Assembly (NCBI GenBank): GCA_003222065.1
Contig: QHUV01000285.1
Span: 1-7,407 of the forward strand
Direction: 5' to 3'
Length of the DNA: 7,407 bases
Origin: Gemmatimonadota bacterium
GTDB lineage: Bacteria; Gemmatimonadota; Gemmatimonadetes; Gemmatimonadales; Gemmatimonadaceae
Shown here: piece by piece, positions 1-7,092 of the stretch
How the letters are laid out: every line of letters starts with the position of its first letter
Numbering within the stretch: position 1 is the stretch's first letter
Translations under genes and position numbers: made by a program
Notes under the pieces: model-generated
Database searches by the model: none
What the model saw: only the letters and a program-made list of their open reading frames with translations
Told to the model about the DNA's origin: nothing

Positions 1-272
1 TCCTGCCATCACGATGCGAGCGTTCTGAGATCTCGACGTCGACTGACGAGCCCAGCTCAGAGCGATCAGCTTAGAGCCATCAGCTATGAGCAGAAGGTGT
101 TGGTGAATGACAGGAATCACACGACGGGCCCGCAAACACCGGCGGCTGGACAATGGCGCTAGAAAGCGACAGCGTTGGACGGTCGAGGGCGGGTTTCTGG
201 AACCACCGGCGCCACGGCCCGTACAGCCGATGCCCGCGCCCTTCCCGCGCTATTCCGTTTTCCGGACGAGTC
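1..272. other. leading region without a recognisable gene
   Basis: No reading frame here has the look of a real protein on either strand. The plus frame upstream of 273 stays open back to an ATG at 153, but its 40 extra residues are rich in Arg, Pro and Ser and read like non-coding GC-rich sequence. Translation becomes protein-like only from 273. A short degenerate tandem repeat lies at 54-95. I saw no convincing -35/-10 pair. The promoter of the gene pair at 273-1208 presumably lies here. Confidence 0.5.
54..95. repeat. degenerate 14-bp tandem repeat, three units
   Basis: Three consecutive 14-bp units are visible: AGCTCAGAGCGATC (54-67), AGCTTAGAGCCATC (68-81) and AGCTATGAGCAGAA (82-95). 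Units 1 and 2 agree at 12 of 14 positions; unit 3 agrees with unit 2 at 8 of 14, mainly in the AGCT and GAGC cores. It lies about 180 bp upstream of the first gene. It could be a decayed microsatellite-like duplication or a set of binding sites on a 14-bp period. Nothing else in the sequence decides between these. Confidence 0.4.
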
Positions 273-578
273 ATGGTCGAGCCCGAAGTCATTGTCGTTC
301 CCGCCGTCTTCTTGATTCCCTCGCTGGTCATTTTCGCGCGGATGTGGTTCAGGCACAAAGAGAAGATGGCGAGCCTCACCGGCGCATCATCGATCAATCC
401 GATGATCGAGCAGCGACTGGCACGCATCGAGGACACGCTGGAGACCATCGCCGTCGAAGTGGAGCGCATGGGTGAGGGACAGCGATTCGTGACGAAGCTG
501 CTCGCGGACAAGGCGTCGCCGGCTCTACCAGAGGGAGCGAAGAACGGCGGCAGCGGACGGGTGACGACGCCGCATTGA
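273..578 (+). CDS. small membrane-anchored coiled-coil protein (hypothetical)
   Basis: The product is 101 aa of unknown function. Residues about 6-26 form one hydrophobic helix, followed by a basic stretch (R27, H28, K29, K31), which suggests the C-terminal part is cytoplasmic. Residues about 42-78 form a predicted amphipathic coiled coil: hydrophobics I45, L49, I52, L56, I59, V63 and M66 follow a regular 4-3 heptad spacing. The tail after residue 80 is Gly/Ser/Pro-rich and probably disordered. One helix plus a coiled coil resembles PspB-type envelope proteins in layout, but I see no sequence match that would justify the name. I chose the ATG at 273 because the earlier in-frame ATG at 153 adds implausible sequence; the upstream GGACGAG is only a weak ribosome-binding site. 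The stop overlaps the likely TTG start of the HD gene by 4 nt, so the two are probably co-translated. Confidence 0.72.
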   Translation: MVEPEVIVVPAVFLIPSLVIFARMWFRHKEKMASLTGASSINPMIEQRLARIEDTLETIAVEVERMGEGQRFVTKLLADKASPALPEGAKNGGSGRVTTPH

Positions 579-1208
579 GCACGGAGATGAGCGACGCGAC
601 GTCACTCGCGCAGCTCGACGGCATCGTCGAGTTTCTGCGCGCGGCCGAGCGACTCAAGGTCACTCACCGGAGCGCGTACACGTCCGAAGGCCAGGTAGAG
701 AGCGTCGCCGAACATTCGTGGCGGCTCTGTCTGATGGCGCTCGTGCTGCGCGATGCCTTTCCCGACGTGAATTTCGACAAGCTGATCTCGATGTGCGTCA
801 TTCACGATCTCGGAGAGGCCATTGGCGGCGACGTGCCGGCGCCGGAGCAAGCACGGCGCCGCGCCGAAGATCCGGCGGCGAGCAAATCCGCGGCGGAGCG
901 CGAAGATTTGCTCGCCGCTGCTCGCGCCGCTTCCTTACCAGCTGCGGGTAGAGATCACCGGCCTCTGGGACGAGTACGAGGCGGGCATCTCGGCGACGGC
1001 GCGCGTGGCCAAGGCGCTCGACAAGCTGGAGACGATTCTGCAGCACACGCAGGGAGACAATCCGACTGACTTCGACTACCGCTTCAATCTCGGCTACGGC
1101 CGCGCGTTCACGGCCGACCATCCGGTGATCGTTAGGCTACGCGAGATGCTCGACCGCGAAACGTTGCGGTTGGCTGATGTCGGACCAGATCCGAGGAAGA
1201 CACGGTGA
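575..1208 (+). pseudogene. HD-domain 5'-nucleotidase-like phosphohydrolase (YfbR/HDDC2 type), frameshifted
   Basis: The family consists of metal-dependent HD phosphohydrolases, several of which remove phosphate from (deoxy)nucleoside monophosphates. The first frame (575 to about 911) carries the first metal-ligand His in the VAEHSW motif (H47) and the HD pair in the CVIHDLGEA motif (H77, D78), counted from the TTG. It then turns into Ala/Arg-rich nonsense and stops at 1069. The homologous C-terminal half (LLAPLP, ITGLWDEYEAG, AKALDKLET with the last metal-ligand Asp at 1020-1022, then FDYRFNLGYG) continues in the +1 frame to the stop at 1206-1208. Removing one base around 911-922 restores a continuous 210-aa protein of normal family length. 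As written, the first frame lacks the last metal ligand and should be inactive. The TTG at 575 forms a TTGA overlap with the preceding stop. The alternative ATG at 587 has GGAG directly against it, too close for a good ribosome-binding site. The cause may be sequencing error or a true mutation. Confidence 0.8.
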
Positions 1209-1237
1209 AGCAAGCGGCGAGAGGTGGGAGGACTCTC

Positions 1238-3466
1238 TTAACTGCCGACACGCAGCTTGAAGACGCGCCGGCCACCGGTTGATACACCATACGAGACGGT
1301 CAACGGACCGAGTGGTGTATCGGCCGCGAGGCCGCCGTCGGCGCCGGTAATCCAGCCTCGAGCGCGCGAGCCTAACGACGCTGAATCGCCGAGGAGACGC
1401 GTGACGCCGCGGCCGACGTCGAGGCGCCAGTAGAGTGGGCCGACGAGGGCGTGTGAAAGGGCGGCGCTGACGAAGGCGGCACGATCGCCGCGGCGCTCGC
1501 CGGTCATGAGTCCGGGGAAGCCACCCGTGCCGCCGAGCACGAGTTGCGCGGAGAGCGGTATGTCGCGACCAGCGCCTAACGCGCCACGCGTGCGCAGCTG
1601 GAATCCACGTCGTTCGACGATCAGATCGGCATTGGCCAGTGCACGGCGGTATTCGTTCGTCCACAGCAGCTCGCCGGTGATGGCCGGAATCGAGCTCTGA
1701 TCGGGACCGGTCGTGCGGACGCCAAAGAGCCGTGCCGCGCGAACGAGCGCTCCGGTTGCATTCCGGGCATGGCTCCCCGGCGTGGTCGCGTTTTCCCACC
1801 ATAAGTGCTCGATAGGCCCCAGCGCGCTCTGCCATCCGCCGCCGAAGGCTGCGGACGCGCCCGCAAAGGCGAGGAGATCGCGCGTCGCCGGTCGAGCGAG
1901 CTCGTGGCCGGCTGCGTCGTACAGGCGTACCGTCTCGCGCATGCCGGTCAGGCTGACGGCCGGCCGCATCAGGTCGCGCGTGAGCATCGACCATGGGGGC
2001 TGATCGGTGCGTGGATCCGGAAGCCGCTCAGTCACGCTGCCGGGGTGCGCGGCGTTGGCGGTTCGCAACGAGTGACGGCGAAGAGCAGCGCCAACGAGAA
2101 GCAACTGCTGCCGCCATTCGCCGACGCTGACGGCGCCGCTCACGGCAACGCGGTCTTGGGCGAGCGCCGTGTTCGCGGAACTGAGCGAGGCGCGCACGCC
2201 GTCGTGGTTGTCATAGGTCAGGCCGACTCCCGCGATCCGGCCAGGCGCGACGGCGGCGACGGGCGCGAACGTCACCGGCGAAGGGTCTGTTGATAAGTTG
2301 CTCAACGTGTCGGCGCGGGCGCGCTCGGGATTCAGCCAGACGCTCTCGTAGACGCCCTCGTCCATGAGGCGCGCCAAGCGGTCGGCGATCCGGCGCTCCT
2401 CGCTCGCCGATGGCCCGCTGGCGCGCCGCGGCACCGTCACACGCCGGGCCGTGACGGTCGCGGGACACGCGCCGAATGTTTCTTGCGCCGCCCGGTATCC
2501 GGCATCGCGAAGCGATGTGATCGCCTCGTGCGTGAAGTTGAGCAGTCCGTACTCGTCGACCGCGGGCCGGACGGCGACGTCGCCCGGTGCGAGCGCGTAT
2601 GGCGCCTGCGTGAACAGGAAGTCCAGCAGATAGCCCAGCATCCCAGTCGTCGATCGGACGTCGTTGGTCCGCCCGGCGATGGCGCCGACGTCGGAGACGA
2701 TCACCCGCGTCACGCTCGCCTCGCGCGCCACGTTCACCGGCACGTTCGCCGAGAGTCCGCCGTCGATGAGCATGTGCTCATCGTGGGCGACGGGAGCGAA
2801 CACGATCGGGATCGCGGCGCTGGCGCGCACGGCCTGCGCGAGGTCGCCGCCGCGGAGCACGACCGGCGCGCGGCTCCGCATGTCCGTCGCCACGGCGACG
2901 AACGGCGTCGGCAGCCGGGCGAAGTCGCCCCCCGCCGCCATGTTCGGGCGGAGCAAGAGTTGATCGAAGAGCGCGTTGACCTGACGCTCGCGCGCCGCTG
3001 GGCTTTGCAAACGGACAGCCGCGCCAGACTGCTCGACGACGAACGCCGGAGCTTGCGTCACGACCGGGGACGCGAGGTCGCCACCGGTAGTGAACGCGAC
3101 GGGCGGATAGCGTCGAAAGAGCTCCTCGAGCGGCAAGTGCCTGACGAGCGAGTCGAGCTGCTTTCCGGACATACCTCCGGCATAGAGCGCGCCGACGAGC
3201 GCGCCGATGCTCGTACCGACGACGAGACTGGGGCGAATGCCGAGGCTGTCCAAAACCTCGAGCACGCCGATGTGTGCGATGCCATGCGCGCCGCCGCCGG
3301 ACAGGACGAGCGCGACGGATTCCGTGGGCGCGGCATTGCCGAGGCTGCACGCCGCGGCAGCACCGGGCCGCGTGCCCGCCACCGGCTGTTGCGCGCGGAG
3401 CGCTGAACTAGCGAACGTAAGCAGCAACAGCGACAGCGCGCGGCGTTGCCTGGATACAGAGAGCAT
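1238..3466 (-). CDS. patatin-like phospholipase with C-terminal outer-membrane beta-barrel (type Vd autotransporter-like)
   Basis: The predicted 742-aa product starts with a signal peptide: basic residues R6-R9, a hydrophobic core at about 10-22 and a probable cut after A25, before QQ. The patatin domain spans about residues 50-325. It has the oxyanion-hole motif GGGAHG (57-62), the nucleophile elbow GTSIG (84-88, Ser86) and the catalytic Asp in DGG (235-237), preceded by the usual AIPIVFAPV segment. So the Ser-Asp dyad of a lipid acyl hydrolase is complete. Residues about 340-400 may be a short POTRA-like linker. From about 400 to the end, alternating polar and hydrophobic strands with Gly-rich turns suggest a BamA/Omp85-like barrel. 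This matches PlpD-type proteins (about 730 aa), in which the barrel carries the lipase to the outer membrane or outside. The last residues (VFKLRVGS) lack the terminal aromatic common in outer-membrane proteins. I chose the ATG at 3466 because it directly precedes the signal peptide; the frame stays open to an upstream ATG at 3550, which adds 28 residues unlike a signal sequence and would overlap the divergent gene. The gene converges on the HD gene with a 29-bp gap. Confidence 0.88.
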   Translation of the reverse strand: MLSVSRQRRALSLLLLTFASSALRAQQPVAGTRPGAAAACSLGNAAPTESVALVLSGGGAHGIAHIGVLEVLDSLGIRPSLVVGTSIGALVGALYAGGMSGKQLDSLVRHLPLEELFRRYPPVAFTTGGDLASPVVTQAPAFVVEQSGAAVRLQSPAARERQVNALFDQLLLRPNMAAGGDFARLPTPFVAVATDMRSRAPVVLRGGDLAQAVRASAAIPIVFAPVAHDEHMLIDGGLSANVPVNVAREASVTRVIVSDVGAIAGRTNDVRSTTGMLGYLLDFLFTQAPYALAPGDVAVRPAVDEYGLLNFTHEAITSLRDAGYRAAQETFGACPATVTARRVTVPRRASGPSASEERRIADRLARLMDEGVYESVWLNPERARADTLSNLSTDPSPVTFAPVAAVAPGRIAGVGLTYDNHDGVRASLSSANTALAQDRVAVSGAVSVGEWRQQLLLVGAALRRHSLRTANAAHPGSVTERLPDPRTDQPPWSMLTRDLMRPAVSLTGMRETVRLYDAAGHELARPATRDLLAFAGASAAFGGGWQSALGPIEHLWWENATTPGSHARNATGALVRAARLFGVRTTGPDQSSIPAITGELLWTNEYRRALANADLIVERRGFQLRTRGALGAGRDIPLSAQLVLGGTGGFPGLMTGERRGDRAAFVSAALSHALVGPLYWRLDVGRGVTRLLGDSASLGSRARGWITGADGGLAADTPLGPLTVSYGVSTGGRRVFKLRVGS

Positions 3467-3472
3467 TAGCTT

Positions 3473-3481
3473 AGGAACAGC
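3473..3481 (+). promoter_or_regulatory. ribosome-binding site of the 2Fe-2S subunit gene
   Basis: AGGA at 3473-3476 lies 5 nt before the ATG at 3482. It supports this start over later TTG or GTG codons in the same frame. The site occupies most of the 15 bp that separate this start from the divergent patatin start codon at 3466. Confidence 0.6.
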
Positions 3482-3982
3482 ATGGGCACGGTAATCTCGC
3501 AGGTCACAACGGTTGACGTCGAGTTGCGCATCAACGCAACGACGAGACAACTAGCCCTCGATCCACGCACGACGTTGCTCGACGCGCTGCGTGAGCATCT
3601 GGACCTCACCGGTACGAAGAAAGGTTGCGATCACGGCCAATGCGGCGCGTGCACTGTCCACGTCAATGGGCGCCGCGTGTTGTCCTGTCTCACCCTGGCC
3701 GTCGCCGCGCAGGGGAAGGACATCACCACTATCGAAGGTGTGGCCGATGGCGACCAGTTGCATCCGATGCAGCAAGCCTTCCTCGATCACGACGGCTTTC
3801 AGTGCGGCTATTGCACCTCCGGGCAGATCATGTCCGCGCTGGCGCTCTTGCGGGAGCCATGTGGAGCTAGTGATGACGAGGTCCGCGAGTGCATGAGCGG
3901 GAATCTGTGCCGGTGCGGCGCGTACTCGAATATCATCGCCGCGATTCAGGACGTGCGCGCGACTCACGCGCACGAGGCGTAG
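3482..3982 (+). CDS. yagT: 2Fe-2S subunit of a YagTSR/PaoABC-type molybdenum hydroxylase
   Basis: This is the electron-transfer subunit of a xanthine oxidase-family enzyme. It passes electrons from the molybdenum centre to the FAD subunit. The 166-aa product has the plant ferredoxin-type cluster ligands C49, C54, C57 and C69 (GCDHGQCGACTV, then a later Cys) in its N-terminal domain. The alpha-helical domain holds the second cluster ligands C108, C111, C143 and C145 (CGYC and LCRCG). All eight ligands are present. One small deviation is Ser113 in CGYCTSGQ, where many homologues have Pro. E. coli PaoA carries a twin-arginine signal; this protein has none and starts almost directly with the ferredoxin fold, so a cytoplasmic location is inferred. 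It is the first gene of the operon, and the next start lies 4 nt after its stop. The symbol marks the ortholog class, not a proven substrate. Confidence 0.93.
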   Translation: MGTVISQVTTVDVELRINATTRQLALDPRTTLLDALREHLDLTGTKKGCDHGQCGACTVHVNGRRVLSCLTLAVAAQGKDITTIEGVADGDQLHPMQQAFLDHDGFQCGYCTSGQIMSALALLREPCGASDDEVRECMSGNLCRCGAYSNIIAAIQDVRATHAHEA

Positions 3983-3986
3983 CGCG

Positions 3987-4780
3987 ATGCAGCCTTTCAC
4001 CTATACGACCGTCGCCGACGCGAATGCCGCGACACGGCTCGCGGTCGCTGATCCGCGGGCTCGATGCTGTCTCAGGCGGTGCTCGCTGGCGCATCGGGTC
4101 AAGTCCGCAACATGGCGACGACGGCGGGCAACCTACTCCAGCGCACGCGCTGCTTCTACTTCCGGGATACCGCGACGCCGTGCAACAAGCGTGAGCCAGG
4201 CTCCGGCTGCTCGGCGCTCGACGGATACAATCGCATCCATGCCGTACTCGGGACGAGTGCGCACTGCATCGCGACGCACCCGTCGGACATGGCGGTCGCG
4301 CTCGTGGCTCTGGACGCGCGCGTGCGCGTGGTCGGGCCCGCGGGCGAGCGCGTCGTTTCGCTCGGTGCGCTCCACCGTCTTCCCGGCGACCGTCCCGATC
4401 GCGAGACGACGCTCGAGCCGGGCGAGTTGATCATCGCCGTCGACGTCCCACCGCTCGCTTTTGCGTCGCGCTCGTTGTACCTCAAGGTGCGCGACCGGGC
4501 GTCGTTTGCGTTCGCTCTCGCGTCGGCCGCGGTCGCGGTCGACGTCCGCGACGGAACGGTGCGCGACGCGCGAATCGCGTTAGGCGGCGTCGGCACGAAG
4601 CCCTGGCGCGCGGCGGGGGCCGAAGAGGCGCTGCGCGGCCGGCGCGCCGGTCGCGACGCCTACCGCGCTGCCGCCGACGCGGCGCTCGCCGGCGCCGTGC
4701 CGCGCGCCCACAATGCCTTCAAGATCGAGCTCGCCAAGCGTACCCTTGTGCGTGCCCTGCTGCGCCTGGAGTCGCGATGA
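3987..4780 (+). pseudogene. yagS: FAD/4Fe-4S subunit of the molybdenum hydroxylase, with internal deletion and frameshift
   Basis: The intact family member binds FAD and, in the PaoB branch, one 4Fe-4S cluster. The gene starts at ATG 3987 with GAGG at 3974-3977. It reads normally for about 26 residues (MQPFTY to ADPRAR), then loses homology at about 4064. The rest of the family protein resumes in another frame from ATG 4064 ([13 protein letters not shown]) to the stop at 4780, 238 aa. What is absent is the segment that normally follows, including the AGGTNL-type loop that binds the FAD pyrophosphate. About 60-70 residues are missing against the usual 320-330 aa, and the loss is not a multiple of three. 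Retained parts are the second flavin motif region (ATTAGNLLQ) and four Cys of the probable 4Fe-4S insert (C30, C40, C49, C68 counted from 4064), plus the C-terminal domain. The 238-aa frame might be translated from 4064, but normal FAD binding is unlikely. The 3' end overlaps the next gene by ATGA. Confidence 0.85.
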
Positions 4781-7032
4781 CGTCGCCTAACGAGCCACGC
4801 ACGACCGGCGCCGTCGGCGCGCCGATCAATCGCGTCGACGGGCGGCTCAAAGTCACCGGCGCGGCCCGCTACAGCGCAGAGATTCCCGTCGACGACCTGG
4901 CGTACGGAGTGATCGTGCAAAGCACGATTGCGCGCGGCACGATCGACCGCATCGACGCCGGCGAAGCGGAGCAACTTCCCGGCGTAATCGCCGTCATGAC
5001 GCCGCGGAATGCGCCGAAGCTGGAGAGTCTACAGAAGTTCGAGCGCGAGGGGAGCAAGGGTTCCCGCCCCACGGGGCGCGCGCTGTCGTTGCTCCAGAAT
5101 GACAGCGTTCACTACAACGGCCAGCCCATCGCCCTCGTCATCGCCGAAAGCATCGAGGTGGCGATGCACGCGGCGTCGCTCGTGCGCACGACGTACCGTG
5201 TCGATCAGCCGACAATAGACATGGCAACGGCGCTCCCCTCCGCGTATCCCTCGACGGAGAAGATTTACGGTCGCGAGCCGCCGGCGACCCAGCGCGGCGA
5301 TCTCCAGGCAGGTCTCGCCGCTGCCGACGTCCGTCTCGACGTCGTATATACGACGCCGATGGAGACGCACAATCCGATGGAGATGCATGCCACCATCGCG
5401 GCGTGGGACGGTGACAAGCTGACTCTGTGGGACGCGACGCAAAACGTGCACGGCGTGCGCGGCACGATCGCGAAGACGTTGAGCATACCCCCCGAACAGG
5501 TGCGCGTCATCTCGCACTTCATCGGCGGCGCGTTCGGTGGGAAAGGCTCGGCGTGGTCACACGTCGTCCTCGCCGCCTTGGCGGCGCGCGAGGTGCGCCG
5601 GCCGGTGAAGCTCGTGCTGACGCGGCGTCAGATGTTCGGGCCAGTCGGCGGCCGTCCCCACACGGTGCAGCACGTCACGCTCGGCGCGGCCCGGGACGGA
5701 ACGCTGACGGCGCTACGTCATGACAGCACGTCGAGCACCTCGACGATCGAGGAATGGGTCGAGGCGGCGACGCTGGCGACGCGAATCCTGTACGATTGCC
5801 CTAACGAGGAGACGAGCCACCGTCTCGTCAGGCTCAATGTCGGGACGCCGACGTTTATGCGCGCGCCTGGCGAGGCAAGCGGAATGTTTGCCCTCGAATC
5901 CGCGCTCGACGAGCTGTCGTACGAGCTGCGGATGGATCCGATCGCGCTCCGACTCAAGAACTATGCTGAGGCCGATCCGGAGAGTGGCAAGCCATGGTCG
6001 AGCAAGTCGCTGCGGCAGTGTTACGCGTTAGGCGCGGAGCGTTTCGGCTGGGCGCGGCGGACGGCCGAGCCACGCTCGATGCGCGACGGCGATCAGCTCG
6101 TCGGGTTGGGGATGGCGACGGCGACCTATCCGGTGCGGCGCATGCCGGCGTCGGCGGACGCGTGCATCTATCCCGATGGACGCGCCGTGATCAAGGCGGG
6201 TTCGCACGATCTCGGGACGGGCACATATACGATCCTCACGCAGCTCGCCGCCGACGCGCTCGGCATTCCCCTCGGGTGCATTCGCGTCGAGCTGGGCGAC
6301 ACCGATCTGCCGCAGAACCCAATCTCCGCCGGCTCGATGACGGTGGCGAGCACCGGCTCAGCGGTGCACCTCGCCGCGATGGCGGCCCGTGAGAAGCTCA
6401 TCCAGCTCGCGGTCACCGATCCGCGCTCGCCGCTTCACGTCGCGCAGCACGGAGCTGTCGAGATTGCCGGCGGCCGCCTAACGCTTCACGGCGACGTCGA
6501 TCGCGGTGAGTCGATCGAAGAGCTACTCGCGAGAAATGGTGGCCAACCGATCGAGGGGCGCGCCGACGCCAAGCCTGGCGACGAGACGCAAGTCTACTCG
6601 ATGCACGCCTTCGGCTCTATCTTCGCCGAGCTGCGCGTCGACCCGGATTTGGGAACCGTGCGCGTGGGGCGGCTCGTCGGCGCATATGCAGCCGGGCGGA
6701 TCCTCAACCCAAAGACCGCGCGCAGCCAGTTGATGGGGGGCATTACATTCGGCATGGGCATGGCGCTCATGGAGCACACGATCACGGACCTGCGCTCCGG
6801 CCGGTACGTGAACGCGGACATCGCCGAGTATCACATTCCGGTCCATGCCGACGTGCCCGGGATCGAGGTATTTTTTGTCGACGAGCATGACGAGCATGTC
6901 GATCCGATCGGCGCGAAGGGCCTCGGTGAGATCGGCATGACGGGCGTCGCGGCGGCGATCGCCAACGCGGTCTTTCACGCGACGGGCGTGCGCGTGCGCG
7001 ATCTCCCGATCACGCTCGACAAGCTGCTCTGA
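4777..7032 (+). CDS. yagR: molybdopterin-binding catalytic subunit of a YagTSR/PaoABC-type molybdenum hydroxylase
   Basis: This is the large subunit, which holds the molybdenum cofactor (a cytosine dinucleotide form in characterised PaoC) and the substrate pocket. It likely oxidises an aldehyde or N-heterocycle with oxygen from water. The 751-aa product is near full family length. The N-terminal alpha/beta hammerhead domain (about 20-140) starts with [18 protein letters not shown]. It is followed by the cofactor domains: [17 protein letters not shown] (249-257), RAPGEASG (from R362), HDLGTGTYT (about 477-485) and SAGSM (517-521). The C-terminal GLGEIGMTG motif carries the catalytic Glu at residue 718 (codon 6928-6930). 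All signature motifs are in one unbroken frame. The ATG overlaps the preceding stop as ATGA, with GGAG at 4768-4771, so translation is coupled. A second in-frame stop follows at once (TGATGA, 7030-7035). The substrate cannot be read from the sequence; aromatic aldehydes are plausible by analogy with PaoABC. Confidence 0.94.
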   Translation: MTSPNEPRTTGAVGAPINRVDGRLKVTGAARYSAEIPVDDLAYGVIVQSTIARGTIDRIDAGEAEQLPGVIAVMTPRNAPKLESLQKFEREGSKGSRPTGRALSLLQNDSVHYNGQPIALVIAESIEVAMHAASLVRTTYRVDQPTIDMATALPSAYPSTEKIYGREPPATQRGDLQAGLAAADVRLDVVYTTPMETHNPMEMHATIAAWDGDKLTLWDATQNVHGVRGTIAKTLSIPPEQVRVISHFIGGAFGGKGSAWSHVVLAALAAREVRRPVKLVLTRRQMFGPVGGRPHTVQHVTLGAARDGTLTALRHDSTSSTSTIEEWVEAATLATRILYDCPNEETSHRLVRLNVGTPTFMRAPGEASGMFALESALDELSYELRMDPIALRLKNYAEADPESGKPWSSKSLRQCYALGAERFGWARRTAEPRSMRDGDQLVGLGMATATYPVRRMPASADACIYPDGRAVIKAGSHDLGTGTYTILTQLAADALGIPLGCIRVELGDTDLPQNPISAGSMTVASTGSAVHLAAMAAREKLIQLAVTDPRSPLHVAQHGAVEIAGGRLTLHGDVDRGESIEELLARNGGQPIEGRADAKPGDETQVYSMHAFGSIFAELRVDPDLGTVRVGRLVGAYAAGRILNPKTARSQLMGGITFGMGMALMEHTITDLRSGRYVNADIAEYHIPVHADVPGIEVFFVDEHDEHVDPIGAKGLGEIGMTGVAAAIANAVFHATGVRVRDLPITLDKLL

Positions 7033-7092
7033 TGAGCATTTTCTGAAGTTGCTGGCGTTGCATGCTGCTTTCCCTTTCATGAGGCGACGGCC

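Larger units (their letters stand above)
1130..6483. repeat. dispersed short motif GCCTAACG / CGTTAGGC
   Basis: The heptamer CCTAACG or its complement occurs eight times: 1130-1136, 1371-1377, 1575-1581, 4578-4584, 4786-4792, 5800-5806, 6026-6032 and 6477-6483. Seven of the eight extend to the octamer GCCTAACG; the copy at 5800 has C instead of the leading G. A rough hand estimate, assuming about two-thirds GC and independent bases, is below one heptamer in this length on both strands. All copies lie inside coding sequence, in different reading frames and both orientations. Several force the use of TTA or CTA leucine codons, which are otherwise scarce here. It behaves like a genome-wide DNA word rather than a protein-coding constraint. 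Its function is unknown. Confidence 0.5.

Noticed and set aside
905..930. Programmed +1 frameshift in the HD gene
   Set aside because: No slippery codon with stop, no internal Shine-Dalgarno-like stimulator and no known precedent in this family that I can name; a one-base insertion or sequencing error is simpler.
1219..1237. Possible bidirectional terminator between the convergent HD and patatin genes
   Set aside because: GAGAG (1219-1223) pairs with CTCTC (1233-1237), but a 5-bp stem with a 9-nt loop and no T-run is too weak to call.
1137..1994. Long open frame on the minus strand (285 codons)
   Set aside because: It overlaps the HD and patatin genes in another frame, is extremely rich in Arg, and has no domain-like segments; it is a GC-rich shadow of the patatin gene.
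2483..3406. Long open frame on the plus strand (307 codons)
   Set aside because: It is antisense to the patatin domain, whose catalytic motifs are unmistakable; the translation is dominated by Arg, Asp and His as expected for an antisense shadow.
7033..7092. Possible terminator or promoter between the molybdoenzyme operon and DoxX
   Set aside because: I found no stem-loop of useful length and no convincing -35/-10 pair; only a short GCATGC palindrome and a ribosome-binding site are visible.
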